Source: Vibrio sp. UBA2441 (GTDB lineage Bacteria > Pseudomonadota > Gammaproteobacteria > Enterobacterales > Vibrionaceae). Taken from it: a DNA stretch of 64,000 nucleotides. The position numbers and the translations under genes are program-made. The notes under the pieces are model-generated. The model had not been told where the DNA came from. It worked only from the letters and a program-made list of their open reading frames with translations, and ran no database searches. How positions within the stretch are numbered: the stretch's first letter is position 1; every line of letters begins with the position of its first letter. This document shows, piece by piece, positions 17,455-25,618 of the stretch. The stretch covers positions 24,165-88,164 of the forward strand of contig DDQN01000024.1 of assembly GCA_002342685.1 (NCBI GenBank), in the 5' to 3' direction.

Positions 17455-18816
17455 CTATTTACCGATGCAGAACGAAGAGAATATTCTGCCTAACAAATCA
17501 TCCGAACTAAACTCTCCGGTTATTTCATTGAGATGTTGCTGTGTAATTCTCAATTCTTCGGCGAGTATCTCCCCCGCCATATAACCTTCTAACTGTTGCT
17601 GACCAATGGAAAGATGCTCTGATGCTTTCTCAAGTGCATCCAAGTGGCGTCTTCTAGCCATAAAGCCACCCTCGTTACCACCAGAAAAGCCCATGCATTC
17701 TTTTAGGTGTGTTCGTAAGGAATCAACGCCTTCACCTGTTTTTGCAGAAAGGCGAATTAATGTCGGTTCATTTACGTGACAAATTCCTAGGTCTTCATTT
17801 GTCTGATCTGCTTTGTTCCTGATAACAGTCATACCTATTTTATTTGGCAGGCGATCAATAAAGTCTGGCCAGATTTCTTTAGGATCGGTTTGGTTAGTTG
17901 TCGTTCCATCGACCATAAATAAGACGCGATCTGCCTGAGCAATTTCATCCCAAGCTCTATCAATACCTATTTTTTCTACTTCATCTAAGGCATCTCTAAG
18001 CCCTGCTGTATCGATAATGTGCAGTGGCATGCCATCGATATGGATATGTTCTCTCAGGACGTCTCGAGTGGTTCCCGCTATGTCTGTAACGATAGCTGAA
18101 TCTTTGCCTGACAATGCATTAAGTAAGCTTGATTTACCTGCATTTGGCCTGCCAGCGATAACAACCTTCATGCCTTCACGCATAATGGCGCCTTGGTTGG
18201 CTTCTGCTCTTACTGCCTCTAAATTATCTATGATAGATTGTAGATCATTGCTGACTTTTCCATCGGCCAAAAAATCAATTTCTTCTTCTGGAAAATCGAT
18301 AGCGGCTTCTACGTAGATCCTTAAATAAATAAGGGAATCGACAAGTTGATTCACTTTTTTTGAAAATTGACCCTGTAGAGACTGGAGTGCAGACTTTGCA
18401 GCTTCTTCTGAGCTGGCATCAATAAGATCGGCGATAGCTTCAGCTTGAGTAAGATCCATCTTGTCATTTAAAAATGCACGCTCGGAAAATTCGCCAGGGC
18501 GAGCGGGTCTGATGCCATCTATGGTCAGGATGCTTTTGATAAGCATATCCATGACTACTGGCCCGCCATGCCCCTGAAGTTCTAAAACATCTTCACCAGT
18601 GAAAGAGTGTGGGTTGGGAAAATAGAGAGCAATGCCCTGATCGATTTCTAATCCATCCGATGACTGAAAAGATAAGTACTCGGCATAACGTGGCTTCAGT
18701 TTTTTTCCTGTCACGGTTAAAGCAACTTGTTCTGCTTTGGGGCCTGAAACTCGGATTATACCAACACCACCACGTCCGGGCGCAGTGGCTTGAGCGACAA
18801 TAGTGTCTGTGGTCAT
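17455..18816 (-). CDS. mnmE: tRNA modification GTPase MnmE (TrmE)
   Basis: Works with MnmG on U34 of tRNA. The N-terminal tetrahydrofolate-binding domain (about 1–118; ATAPGRGGVGIIRVSG) is followed by a helical domain split by a GTPase domain with GRPNAGKSS, switch IAGTTRD and DTAGL. The C-terminal CIGK carries the family's conserved cysteine. The 453-residue length is standard. Although it belongs to the yidC neighbourhood, a terminator after yidC suggests it has its own promoter in the 227-base gap. Confidence 0.98.
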   Translation of the reverse strand: MTTDTIVAQATAPGRGGVGIIRVSGPKAEQVALTVTGKKLKPRYAEYLSFQSSDGLEIDQGIALYFPNPHSFTGEDVLELQGHGGPVVMDMLIKSILTIDGIRPARPGEFSERAFLNDKMDLTQAEAIADLIDASSEEAAKSALQSLQGQFSKKVNQLVDSLIYLRIYVEAAIDFPEEEIDFLADGKVSNDLQSIIDNLEAVRAEANQGAIMREGMKVVIAGRPNAGKSSLLNALSGKDSAIVTDIAGTTRDVLREHIHIDGMPLHIIDTAGLRDALDEVEKIGIDRAWDEIAQADRVLFMVDGTTTNQTDPKEIWPDFIDRLPNKIGMTVIRNKADQTNEDLGICHVNEPTLIRLSAKTGEGVDSLRTHLKECMGFSGGNEGGFMARRRHLDALEKASEHLSIGQQQLEGYMAGEILAEELRITQQHLNEITGEFSSDDLLGRIFSSFCIGK

Positions 18817-18889
18817 AGTTTTTCCTAGTTAATACAAAGCAATAATTTTTGCTTATATTTGGCTGGGTAACTTCTTTGATCTGGTGTCT

Positions 18890-18905
18890 GCAGCATGGAT
18901 GCTGC
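18890..18905. repeat. short perfect inverted repeat in the mnmE leader
   Basis: GCAGCA pairs with TGCTGC around TGGA, 74 bases upstream of the mnmE start. No T-run follows on either strand, so it is not a terminator; a protein site or mRNA hairpin is possible. The surrounding 18817–19000 gap otherwise shows only a one-mismatch DnaA-box-like TTATCCAGA at 18951–18959. Confidence 0.5.
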
Positions 18906-18999
18906 GGTCAAGCATACAGAAATGTAATCACAGCGTCCTGAACAAAGGTGTTATCCAGATAATCGGAATCTGAATAGTAAATTGTAATCAGCCCAAAAC

Positions 19000-19026
19000 A
19001 AAAAGGCGACCTTTTGGCCGCCTTTC
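19000..19026 (-). terminator. terminator after yidC
   Basis: AAAGGCGGCC and its partner GGTCGCCTTT form a stem around a short AAA-type loop; on the − strand a T-run follows. It lies 18 bases beyond the yidC stop. Confidence 0.87.
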
Positions 19027-19043
19027 TTAGTATTTATTCATTC

Positions 19044-20663
19044 TTACTTAGAATGTAAGCCTTTCTTTTCCAGATTCTTGTAAATTAAGCTTTGCTGAAT
19101 CAGAGTCACTACGTTGGACACCAACCAGTAAAGAACAAGGCCTGAAGGGAAAAACAGGAAGAAACCAGTAAACATGACCGGCATGAAGGTCATGATTTTT
19201 TGCTGCATTGGGTCCGTAACTGTTGTTGGGCTCATCTTCTGAATCATAAACATACTTGCACCCATTAATAGAGGCAGAATGTAGAACGGGTCTTGAGCTG
19301 AAAGGTCAGTTATCCATCCAAAGAATGGAGAATGACGTAGTTCAACAGATTCCATTAATGACCAGTATAGCGCAATGAATATAGGCATTTGCAAGAAGAT
19401 TGGTAAACACCCGCCTAGTGGGTTTACTTTTTCTTTCTTATACAGTTCCATCATTTCTTGGCTCATACGCTGGCGATCGTCACCGATACGCTCACGCATA
19501 GCTGCTAACTTCGGCTGAAGCATGCGCATTTTAGCCATAGACGTGTACTGTGCTTTTGTTAACGGATACATAGCACCACGAACAACAAAAGTCAGAATCA
19601 TTATAGAAACACCCCAGTTAGTCACTAGGCTTTGAATCATTGATAGCAACCAGTGAAGAGGCTTAGCGATAAACCACAACCAACCGTAGTCGACAACGAG
19701 GTCAAGGTTAGGTGCAACGGCTTCCATCTCTTTTTGTAGTTTTGGACCCGTCCAAAGCGTTGCTTTAAATGATGCCTGATCACCATTACCAATGGTTTTG
19801 TTTGGCATACGCACGCCAATATCGGCTAGATTGCCAATAACTCGCGTGTATAGGCTTGAACCTGGTTCATTACGTGGAATCCACGCAGAAGCAAAATAGT
19901 GCTGTAGCATACCAACCCAACCCTGACCATCTGGCAGGTTAAGTGATAAGTTGCGATCTTGCATGTCATCGAAGCTGTACTTCTTGTAACGAACATCTTG
20001 AGTTGAGTATGCACCACCACGATAAGTAGGCATGGTTAGGCTACCGCCTGCATCCATTACGTTTTGGCGAAGATGGGTATACATACCAAATGTCGCGTTA
20101 GTACCGGATTGGTTGTTAACATTAAACTCTACGTCGATGTCGTATTGACCACGTTTCATCACAAATGTTTTGCTATATTCAATGCCATTTGCAGTGTAAG
20201 TCAGTGGAATTCGCAATTCATCCTGACCTTCAGCTAAAGTGAAAGTATCAGATGAAACGCTATAGTTTGGACGATTTGTACTGCTTAAATCGATACCTTG
20301 AGGGCCGACTAATCCACTTTGAGCAATATAAACATGACCAGCATCATTTTTTAGAATTTCAAATGGCGTATCTGAATCAAGCTCATCGGAATAATCTTTT
20401 AGCTTCGCTGAAACAACGTCACCACCAAAGGTATCAATTGACAGAATTAAAACATCAGTTGTTACAGTAATAAGTTCGGCAGATGTTTGCTGCGAAGGTG
20501 CAGGATCTAGCTCATTAGCAATAGATGGTGCAGGTAGAGTACTGCCATTTTGTGCCTGTTCAACTCGTTGAGGGGCAGGATTCTTTTCAATGTTCCATTG
20601 CTGATACAGTAAAAAAGAAACCAAAGCCAGTGCGAGAAGCAGGATATTACGTTGTGAATCCAT
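19044..20663 (-). CDS. yidC: membrane protein insertase YidC
   Basis: Inserts and folds inner-membrane proteins such as AtpE, with or without SecYEG. The N-terminal membrane anchor (MDSQRNILLLALALVSFLLYQ) is followed by a large periplasmic domain to about residue 330. The conserved five-helix core then contains LTKAQYTSMAKMR and GGCLPIFLQMPIFIALYWSL. It has 539 residues, typical of gram-negative YidC. Two bases separate it from yidD. Confidence 0.98.
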   Translation of the reverse strand: MDSQRNILLLALALVSFLLYQQWNIEKNPAPQRVEQAQNGSTLPAPSIANELDPAPSQQTSAELITVTTDVLILSIDTFGGDVVSAKLKDYSDELDSDTPFEILKNDAGHVYIAQSGLVGPQGIDLSSTNRPNYSVSSDTFTLAEGQDELRIPLTYTANGIEYSKTFVMKRGQYDIDVEFNVNNQSGTNATFGMYTHLRQNVMDAGGSLTMPTYRGGAYSTQDVRYKKYSFDDMQDRNLSLNLPDGQGWVGMLQHYFASAWIPRNEPGSSLYTRVIGNLADIGVRMPNKTIGNGDQASFKATLWTGPKLQKEMEAVAPNLDLVVDYGWLWFIAKPLHWLLSMIQSLVTNWGVSIMILTFVVRGAMYPLTKAQYTSMAKMRMLQPKLAAMRERIGDDRQRMSQEMMELYKKEKVNPLGGCLPIFLQMPIFIALYWSLMESVELRHSPFFGWITDLSAQDPFYILPLLMGASMFMIQKMSPTTVTDPMQQKIMTFMPVMFTGFFLFFPSGLVLYWLVSNVVTLIQQSLIYKNLEKKGLHSK

Positions 20664-20665
20664 CG

Positions 20666-20923
20666 TTATTTATCTCTGTCTTTATCTTGGATTGGTGGAA
20701 CGGGGTCAAAACCCCCTTCATTCAAAGGGTGACATCTTAATAGACGTTTGCCTGATAACCAACACCCTTTTACAAAACCATGCATTTTTATTGCTTCTAA
20801 TGCATAAGTAGAGCAGGTTGGAGTATAGCGACAGCGAGGACCTATAAGAGGACTAATTGCCCACTTATATATATAAATCAATCCGATAGCTAACCACGAT
20901 AAGGGCGAGAAAGGCGATGCCAT
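20666..20923 (-). CDS. yidD: membrane protein insertion efficiency factor YidD
   Basis: Small DUF37-family protein of 85 residues. Its signature is GPRCRYTPTCSTYALEAI with three conserved cysteines, followed by RLLRCHPLNEGGFDPVP. YidD assists YidC-dependent insertion. It overlaps the end of rnpA by 34 bases, as in many bacteria, and is followed immediately by yidC. Confidence 0.95.
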   Translation of the reverse strand: MASPFSPLSWLAIGLIYIYKWAISPLIGPRCRYTPTCSTYALEAIKMHGFVKGCWLSGKRLLRCHPLNEGGFDPVPPIQDKDRDK

Positions 20924-21246
20924 AGTTTATCAAATAATTTTAGTATTTCTTCATTACTCAAATTTTGTGCGCTTTTCTTTGCTATAACAACAAAATCTTT
21001 ATTTGGCAGGTCATGTTGTTTCATCCTAAAGCTTTGACGAGCTAATCGTTTGAATTTGTTTCGAGCGACAGCCGTTTTAATCTGTTTTTTTGGAACAGCT
21101 AAGCCTAATCTAGGGTGAGAAAGAGAATTGTTTCGGGCAATGATGGTGAAATGGGGCGAGCCAGCACTGTGTGCTTGCTGGAATACATTTTTATAATGCT
21201 CGGGAGTTAACAAACGTAACTCCCGATTGAATGCGTACGTAATCAA
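20890..21246 (-). CDS. rnpA: ribonuclease P protein component RnpA
   Basis: Protein subunit that binds pre-tRNA leader for RNase P. The RNR motif is ARNKFKRLARQSFRMKQHDLP and the C-terminus LFDKLWHRLSRPYRG is vibrio-like. The start is taken at TTG (21246), giving MITYAFNRELRLLTPEHY and 118 residues. No strong ribosome site is visible in the 12 bases after rpmH, so translational coupling to rpmH is likely. No ATG is available before the conserved region. Confidence 0.93.
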   Translation of the reverse strand: MITYAFNRELRLLTPEHYKNVFQQAHSAGSPHFTIIARNNSLSHPRLGLAVPKKQIKTAVARNKFKRLARQSFRMKQHDLPNKDFVVIAKKSAQNLSNEEILKLFDKLWHRLSRPYRG

Positions 21247-21258
21247 AATAATCGCGAA

Positions 21259-21393
21259 TTATTTTGACAGGCGCGCACGGCCTTTTGCACGACGTGCATT
21301 AATTACTTTACGACCGTTCTTAGTTGCCATACGTGCACGGAATCCGTGAGAACGCTTACGCTTAAGAACTGAAGGTTGAAAAGTGCGTTTCAT
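21259..21393 (-). CDS. rpmH: 50S ribosomal protein L34
   Basis: Forty-four codons on the − strand starting MKRTFQPSVLKRKRSHGFRA and ending GRARLSK-stop, the complete sequence of bacterial L34. It is the first gene of the rpmH–rnpA–yidD–yidC cluster and ends 12 bases before rnpA. A perfect −10 promoter lies about 160 bases upstream. Confidence 0.98.
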   Translation of the reverse strand: MKRTFQPSVLKRKRSHGFRARMATKNGRKVINARRAKGRARLSK

Positions 21394-21461
21394 GATAATA
21401 CCTTTTACTGATCAGTAGTTTATAGGTTTCTGTTAAACCCGGCGTGGAACATAACATCCGA

Positions 21462-21481
21462 CGCCTCTCAACAAAGAGGCG
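21462..21481 (-). repeat. hairpin in the rpmH leader
   Basis: CGCCTCT pairs with AGAGGCG around six bases. It lies in the roughly 155-base 5' leader of rpmH. No T-run follows, so it looks like an mRNA leader structure rather than a terminator. Confidence 0.55.
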
Positions 21482-21553
21482 GAATTGTAATCACTGACTA
21501 CTAAAGAGTCAATAACTGATAGCCCATACCAGCCGAATAATTCCGGTCGACGG

Positions 21554-21581
21554 ATTATACGTAGTGTGAGCTAAATCGCAA
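21554..21581 (-). promoter_or_regulatory. probable promoter of rpmH–rnpA–yidD–yidC
   Basis: On the − strand TTGCGA (21576–21581), 16 bases, then a perfect TATAAT (21554–21559). The −35 box lies only 6 bases from the end of the upstream ABC ATPase gene, so the promoter fills the intergenic region. Confidence 0.78.
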
Positions 21582-21587
21582 GGATCT

Positions 21588-22325
21588 TTATTGGATCCCT
21601 ACCTTACTTAGGAATTTTTTCAGCTTTGGATCTTGTGGATTACTGAATATATCCTGTGGAGAACCCTGCTCCACTATTTTTCCGTCAGCCATAAAAATAA
21701 CTCTATCGGCGACTTCTTGGGCAAATTGCATCTCATGAGTAACGACTAACATCGTTTGATGCCGTGTCGCTAACTGTTTCATTAGACTCAATACTTCTCC
21801 TACCCACTCAGGATCGAGTGCCGATGTGGGTTCATCAAATAGGAGTAATTCTGGTTGAAGAGCCATAGCACGTCCTATACCAACGCGCTGTTGCTGCCCT
21901 CCGGAAAGTGCTGCTGGATAACTTTCTGCTTTTTCACCTAAACCGATATCATCTAAAATTTGCTGGGCTCGGTCATAAGCCTGGTCTTTTTTCCAGTCAC
22001 GAACGGTAATTAAACCTTCAGCAATATTTTGCTTAGCGGTTAAATGTGCAAAAAGGGCATAATTTTGAAAAACAAATCCTGTTTTTCTCCTTAATGCTAA
22101 CACTTCGTTTTTAGTGTACTTTTCAGTATCAACAGTGACATCGTCAATGGTTATCTTGCCTTTATTCGCTTGCTCTAAAAAATTAACACAGCGTAATAAG
22201 GTGGACTTACCTGTACCACTTGAACCAATAACAACAATTATTTCACCTTGTTTGATCTCTAAATCAATACCGGATAAAACCGACGTATCACCAAAGCTTT
22301 TATGAATATTCTCTAGTTTTATCAT
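21588..22325 (-). CDS. polar amino acid ABC transporter ATPase (cystine-type)
   Basis: ATP-hydrolysing subunit of an importer. Walker A is GSSGTGKS at residues 34–41; the signature LSGGQQQRVGIGRAMA and Walker B LLLFDEPTSALDP follow. The 245 residues fit the GlnQ/TcyN-type family. The start overlaps the permease stop (ATGA), so the two are coupled. With the next two genes it forms a three-gene operon; the binding protein's similarity to E. coli FliY/TcyJ suggests cystine or a related amino acid, but the ligand is inferred. Confidence 0.94.
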   Translation of the reverse strand: MIKLENIHKSFGDTSVLSGIDLEIKQGEIIVVIGSSGTGKSTLLRCVNFLEQANKGKITIDDVTVDTEKYTKNEVLALRRKTGFVFQNYALFAHLTAKQNIAEGLITVRDWKKDQAYDRAQQILDDIGLGEKAESYPAALSGGQQQRVGIGRAMALQPELLLFDEPTSALDPEWVGEVLSLMKQLATRHQTMLVVTHEMQFAQEVADRVIFMADGKIVEQGSPQDIFSNPQDPKLKKFLSKVGIQ

Positions 22326-22993
22326 CGTTGGTAAGCCTTATTGAGTTTTACTTCTGCCCAGCTCTGAACTCGGGTTAGTGCCACAACAACCCCCCAGTAA
22401 ATTAACGCCACTGCGAGAAATGCTTCGAAGAATTTAAAGCTGGAAGAAGCTTCCATCTGTGCCTTAGCCATAATTTCTGCAACACCTAACGTAAAGGCGA
22501 GTGAAGTCGACTTAATCATATCGATAAAGTAATTCATTAAAGATGGAAGAGCTATACGGGTTGCCTGAGGCAGAATGATACGCCGCATTGCCTGACTGGT
22601 TGTCATGCCTACAGATAAACTGGCTTCCATTTGGCTTCGGTCGACACCAATGATCGCAGCCCTAATGCTTTCAGCCATATAGGCTGCAAAATGTAATGTT
22701 AACCCGATAACTGCTGCTGAAAAGGCATCAAGGCCTACGAGTATTGGAAATACTTGTGGTAGACCGTAATAAAGTAAAAAAAGCTGAACAAGTAATGGAG
22801 TGCCGCGGAAAAAGCTTATATAAAGCTGGCTTAATTGATCCAATACAGGAACTTTAAATACTCTAATATTGGCTATGACAACGGAAATAATCAAAGCAAA
22901 GACCAATCCCCATATTGCCATCTCCATTGTGGTACCGAGGTACTTGAAGAGAATGGGCAACAGTTCAAACATATATTGAAAATCAAAAGTCAT
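22322..22993 (-). CDS. polar amino acid ABC transporter permease (cystine-type)
   Basis: Inner-membrane channel subunit, 223 residues with about five hydrophobic segments. The family loop ISFFRGTPLLVQLFLLYYGLP and the EAA motif region (EASLSVGMTTSQAMRRIILPQA) that contacts the ATPase are both clear. It is most like the YecS/TcyL group. It overlaps the ATPase gene by 4 bases and lies 115 bases after the binding-protein gene, with a hairpin in that gap. Confidence 0.94.
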   Translation of the reverse strand: MTFDFQYMFELLPILFKYLGTTMEMAIWGLVFALIISVVIANIRVFKVPVLDQLSQLYISFFRGTPLLVQLFLLYYGLPQVFPILVGLDAFSAAVIGLTLHFAAYMAESIRAAIIGVDRSQMEASLSVGMTTSQAMRRIILPQATRIALPSLMNYFIDMIKSTSLAFTLGVAEIMAKAQMEASSSFKFFEAFLAVALIYWGVVVALTRVQSWAEVKLNKAYQR

Positions 22994-23061
22994 AATTTTA
23001 TTTTTAAGCGATGCAGGACCGGTTACAGGAGACTAGAAGGGATAATGGCATAAAATACAGG

Positions 23062-23093
23062 TTAATGGGAAACCCAAAAAGATTCCCCATTAA
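23062..23093 (-). repeat. intercistronic hairpin between binding-protein and permease genes
   Basis: TTAATGGG pairs with CCCATTAA, extended by AA/TT with one bulge, around a roughly 11-base loop. It lies just after the binding-protein stop. Such structures commonly protect the upstream mRNA or cause partial termination, so that the binding protein is made in excess; that role is inferred here. Confidence 0.6.
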
Positions 23094-23108
23094 TTTATTG
23101 TTTACATT

Positions 23109-23864
23109 TTACTTAGTAATGTCAGCACCAAACCATTTATTAGAAATAGTGCTCAATGTGCCATCTGCTCTCATTGCAGCAAGCGCTTCATTGACTTCTT
23201 TTTGCAATTTATTCCCATTTGCATTATTAACAAATGGCCATGCATTTTGGATTGTATCGAATGGTTCGCCTGCTAGTTGTAGAGGTAGGCCCGTTTTCTT
23301 AATTAATTCCAATACAGAAAGGCGATCCATAACAAATGCATCAGAGCGACCTAAAGCAACATCATGCTCAATACCAGTGTCATAAGTTTTGATGTTTATC
23401 TTATTGTCTTTATCATAATCACGTAGCAGTTGCTCGAAATTAGAGCCTAAGTTTACTGCAACAGTTTTACCAGCAAGATCTTCAATACTCTTGATACTGT
23501 CGTTACCTTTGCGAACGGCAATTTGTGCGCCATCAATAACGTAAGGGTTTGCAAAAAGGTATTTTGCTTTGCGAGTATCTGTCATTGTTATTTGGTTAGA
23601 AATAGTGTCGATACGTCCGGTTTCTAAAAGGCCAAAAAGACCAGAAAAGTTAGCTGTAACATACTCTACGTTGTAATCGTTTCTACGGGCAATTTCATCC
23701 CACAAGTCTACTTCAAATCCTTGTAGTTTATCTTTTTCCACAAAAGTAAACGGGTAGTAGCGTCCTGACATACCGACTTTTACGTCTGTTAAAGCATAAG
23801 CTGTTTGGATAGATGAAGTTGCTAGCACAACTGTCGTTAGTATAACTTTTAACCAGTGTTTCAT
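23109..23864 (-). CDS. amino acid ABC transporter periplasmic binding protein (TcyJ/FliY-like)
   Basis: Secreted substrate-binding subunit. A signal peptide (MKHWLKVILTTVVLATSSIQTAYA) is followed by VKVGMSGRYYPFTFVEKD and the family 3 signature region GFEVDLWDEIARR. The C-terminus ISNKWFGADITK is almost that of E. coli FliY/TcyJ, the cystine-binding protein. The start at 23864 is preferred because it gives a clean signal peptide; an in-frame ATG five codons upstream is possible. It is the first gene of the operon. The upstream gap also serves dnaA, which diverges. Confidence 0.92.
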   Translation of the reverse strand: MKHWLKVILTTVVLATSSIQTAYALTDVKVGMSGRYYPFTFVEKDKLQGFEVDLWDEIARRNDYNVEYVTANFSGLFGLLETGRIDTISNQITMTDTRKAKYLFANPYVIDGAQIAVRKGNDSIKSIEDLAGKTVAVNLGSNFEQLLRDYDKDNKINIKTYDTGIEHDVALGRSDAFVMDRLSVLELIKKTGLPLQLAGEPFDTIQNAWPFVNNANGNKLQKEVNEALAAMRADGTLSTISNKWFGADITK

Positions 23865-23994
23865 ATCGTAAATTCTCATCTCTGATTGGATATGCGGATA
23901 GTACTGCTAAAGCCATAAATAGATAAAATAACTAGTTGTTATTAGACATAACCGAAATAACAATAAAATTCATAATCTGGGGATAAGTCAAAAA

Positions 23995-24122
23995 GATCAT
24001 ATGAATGTGAGTATTATTGGTTATTTCTTGGGGAAAAAAATCGGGATCTTTAGTATAAATTGGGGAAAAGTGTGAATAACTTGGATCTTATTCACTGGAT
24101 CAGTGATCATTTTCTGGTGATC
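23995..24122 (+). promoter_or_regulatory. dnaA control region with DnaA boxes and GATC cluster
   Basis: The region holds a DnaA box TTATTCACA on − (24071–24079, fits TTATNCACA), a near box TTATTCACT on + (24088–24096), six GATC sites between 23995 and 24122, and a TATAAA (24054–24059) that may be a −10 element. DnaA autorepression and SeqA binding of hemimethylated GATC are known for E. coli dnaA; the same logic is likely here. Confidence 0.7.
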
Positions 24123-24131
24123 TGTCGCGAC

Positions 24132-24153
24132 AAGGAGTAAAATTGCTCTCCTT
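24132..24153 (+). promoter_or_regulatory. Shine-Dalgarno hairpin upstream of dnaA
   Basis: AAGGAG (24132–24137), an excellent ribosome site, can pair with CTCCTT (24148–24153), with a TTG codon (24143) in the 10-base loop. Translation from that TTG would add 14 residues to DnaA in frame. It may be an alternative start or a translational control element. Confidence 0.5.
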
Positions 24154-24184
24154 TTCCAACTCTAAAAACAATAGTGGGGTCAAA

Positions 24185-25585
24185 GTGTCATCTTCGCTAT
24201 GGTTGCAGTGTCTGCAACAGCTTCAAGAAGAACTATCGGCTACAGAATTCAGCATGTGGGTTAGACCGCTGCAAGCGGAGCTTAATGGCAACACCCTGAC
24301 TCTATTTGCTCCTAATCGATTTGTGCTTGATTGGGTACGCGATCGTTATCTGAATAACATTAATCGACTTCTTAAAGAGTTTTGCGGTTCGGATATCCCG
24401 AATTTACGATTTGAAATTGGCAGTAAACCAGTTTCAGCTTCTCCGGTTATAAAGAAAACAGCGGCTGATGTTGCAGCTGAGTCTTCGGCACCCGCACAGC
24501 TCCAGGCACGTAAGCCTGTACATAAAACCTGGGACGATGAATCTGAAATGGTTGAGATTAATCATCGTTCTAACGTTAACTATAAACATAAGTTTAATAA
24601 CTTTGTTGAAGGTAAGTCGAACCAACTTGGTTTGGCGGCGGCAAGACAAGTAGCAGACAATCCAGGAGCAGCATACAACCCATTATTTTTATATGGTGGT
24701 ACTGGTTTAGGTAAGACACACCTTTTACATGCTGTTGGAAATGCCATTGTAGATAACAAACCTAATGCAAAAGTAGTTTATATGCATTCTGAACGTTTTG
24801 TTCAGGATATGGTTAAAGCTTTGCAAAACAACGCTATTGAAGAGTTCAAGCGCTATTACCGAAGTGTTGATGCCCTTCTTATTGATGATATTCAATTTTT
24901 TGCTAATAAAGAGCGTTCTCAGGAAGAATTTTTCCATACCTTTAATGCATTGCTTGAAGGTAACCAACAAATTATCTTAACGTCAGATCGTTACCCTAAA
25001 GAGATTAATGGGGTAGAAGATCGTCTTAAGTCTCGATTTGGCTGGGGCCTCACGGTTGCTATTGAACCTCCTGAATTAGAAACACGGGTCGCCATTTTAA
25101 TGAAGAAAGCAGAAGATCATCAGATACACTTGGCTGATGAAGTCGCTTTTTTCATTGCCAAGCGATTACGTTCTAACGTTCGTGAGTTAGAAGGTGCATT
25201 AAATCGTGTTATTGCGAATGCTAATTTTACTGGTCGGCCTATCACTATCGATTTTGTTCGTGAAGCATTAAGAGATTTACTTGCACTGCAAGAGAAGTTG
25301 GTCACTATTGATAATATTCAGAAAACGGTTGCTGAATATTACAAGATAAAGTTAGCCGATCTATTATCTAAACGTCGTTCTCGTTCTGTTGCTAGGCCCC
25401 GTCAATTGGCAATGGCTTTGGCAAAAGAACTAACTAATCATAGTTTACCTGAGATAGGCGATGCTTTTGGCGGTAGAGACCATACTACTGTTTTACATGC
25501 ATGCCGGAAAATCCAGCAACTTCGTGAAGAAAGTCATGACATTAAAGAAGACTATTCTAATTTAATTAGAACACTTTCATCATAG
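24185..25585 (+). CDS. dnaA: chromosomal replication initiator DnaA
   Basis: AAA+ initiator that binds DnaA boxes and opens oriC. Domain I begins SSSLWLQCLQQLQEELSATE. Walker A is GGTGLGKT at about residues 171–178, Walker B LLIDDIQFF, and the DNA-binding signature FGGRDHTTVLHACRKI is near the C-terminus. The start chosen is GTG at 24185 (466 residues), which matches the conserved N-terminus and, as in E. coli, is a GTG; GGGG lies 5 bases upstream. A TTG at 24143 with a much stronger AAGGAG site is in frame and could give a 480-residue form. It is followed by dnaN after 33 bases. Confidence 0.97.
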   Translation: MSSSLWLQCLQQLQEELSATEFSMWVRPLQAELNGNTLTLFAPNRFVLDWVRDRYLNNINRLLKEFCGSDIPNLRFEIGSKPVSASPVIKKTAADVAAESSAPAQLQARKPVHKTWDDESEMVEINHRSNVNYKHKFNNFVEGKSNQLGLAAARQVADNPGAAYNPLFLYGGTGLGKTHLLHAVGNAIVDNKPNAKVVYMHSERFVQDMVKALQNNAIEEFKRYYRSVDALLIDDIQFFANKERSQEEFFHTFNALLEGNQQIILTSDRYPKEINGVEDRLKSRFGWGLTVAIEPPELETRVAILMKKAEDHQIHLADEVAFFIAKRLRSNVRELEGALNRVIANANFTGRPITIDFVREALRDLLALQEKLVTIDNIQKTVAEYYKIKLADLLSKRRSRSVARPRQLAMALAKELTNHSLPEIGDAFGGRDHTTVLHACRKIQQLREESHDIKEDYSNLIRTLSS

Positions 25586-25618
25586 CCGTCATTACAGGTA
25601 GAGAAATAAGAGATAGAT

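Noticed and set aside
20890..20923. Overlap of yidD and rnpA considered as a start-site error
   Set aside because: Both conserved ends are needed for the families; overlap of these two genes is common in proteobacteria.
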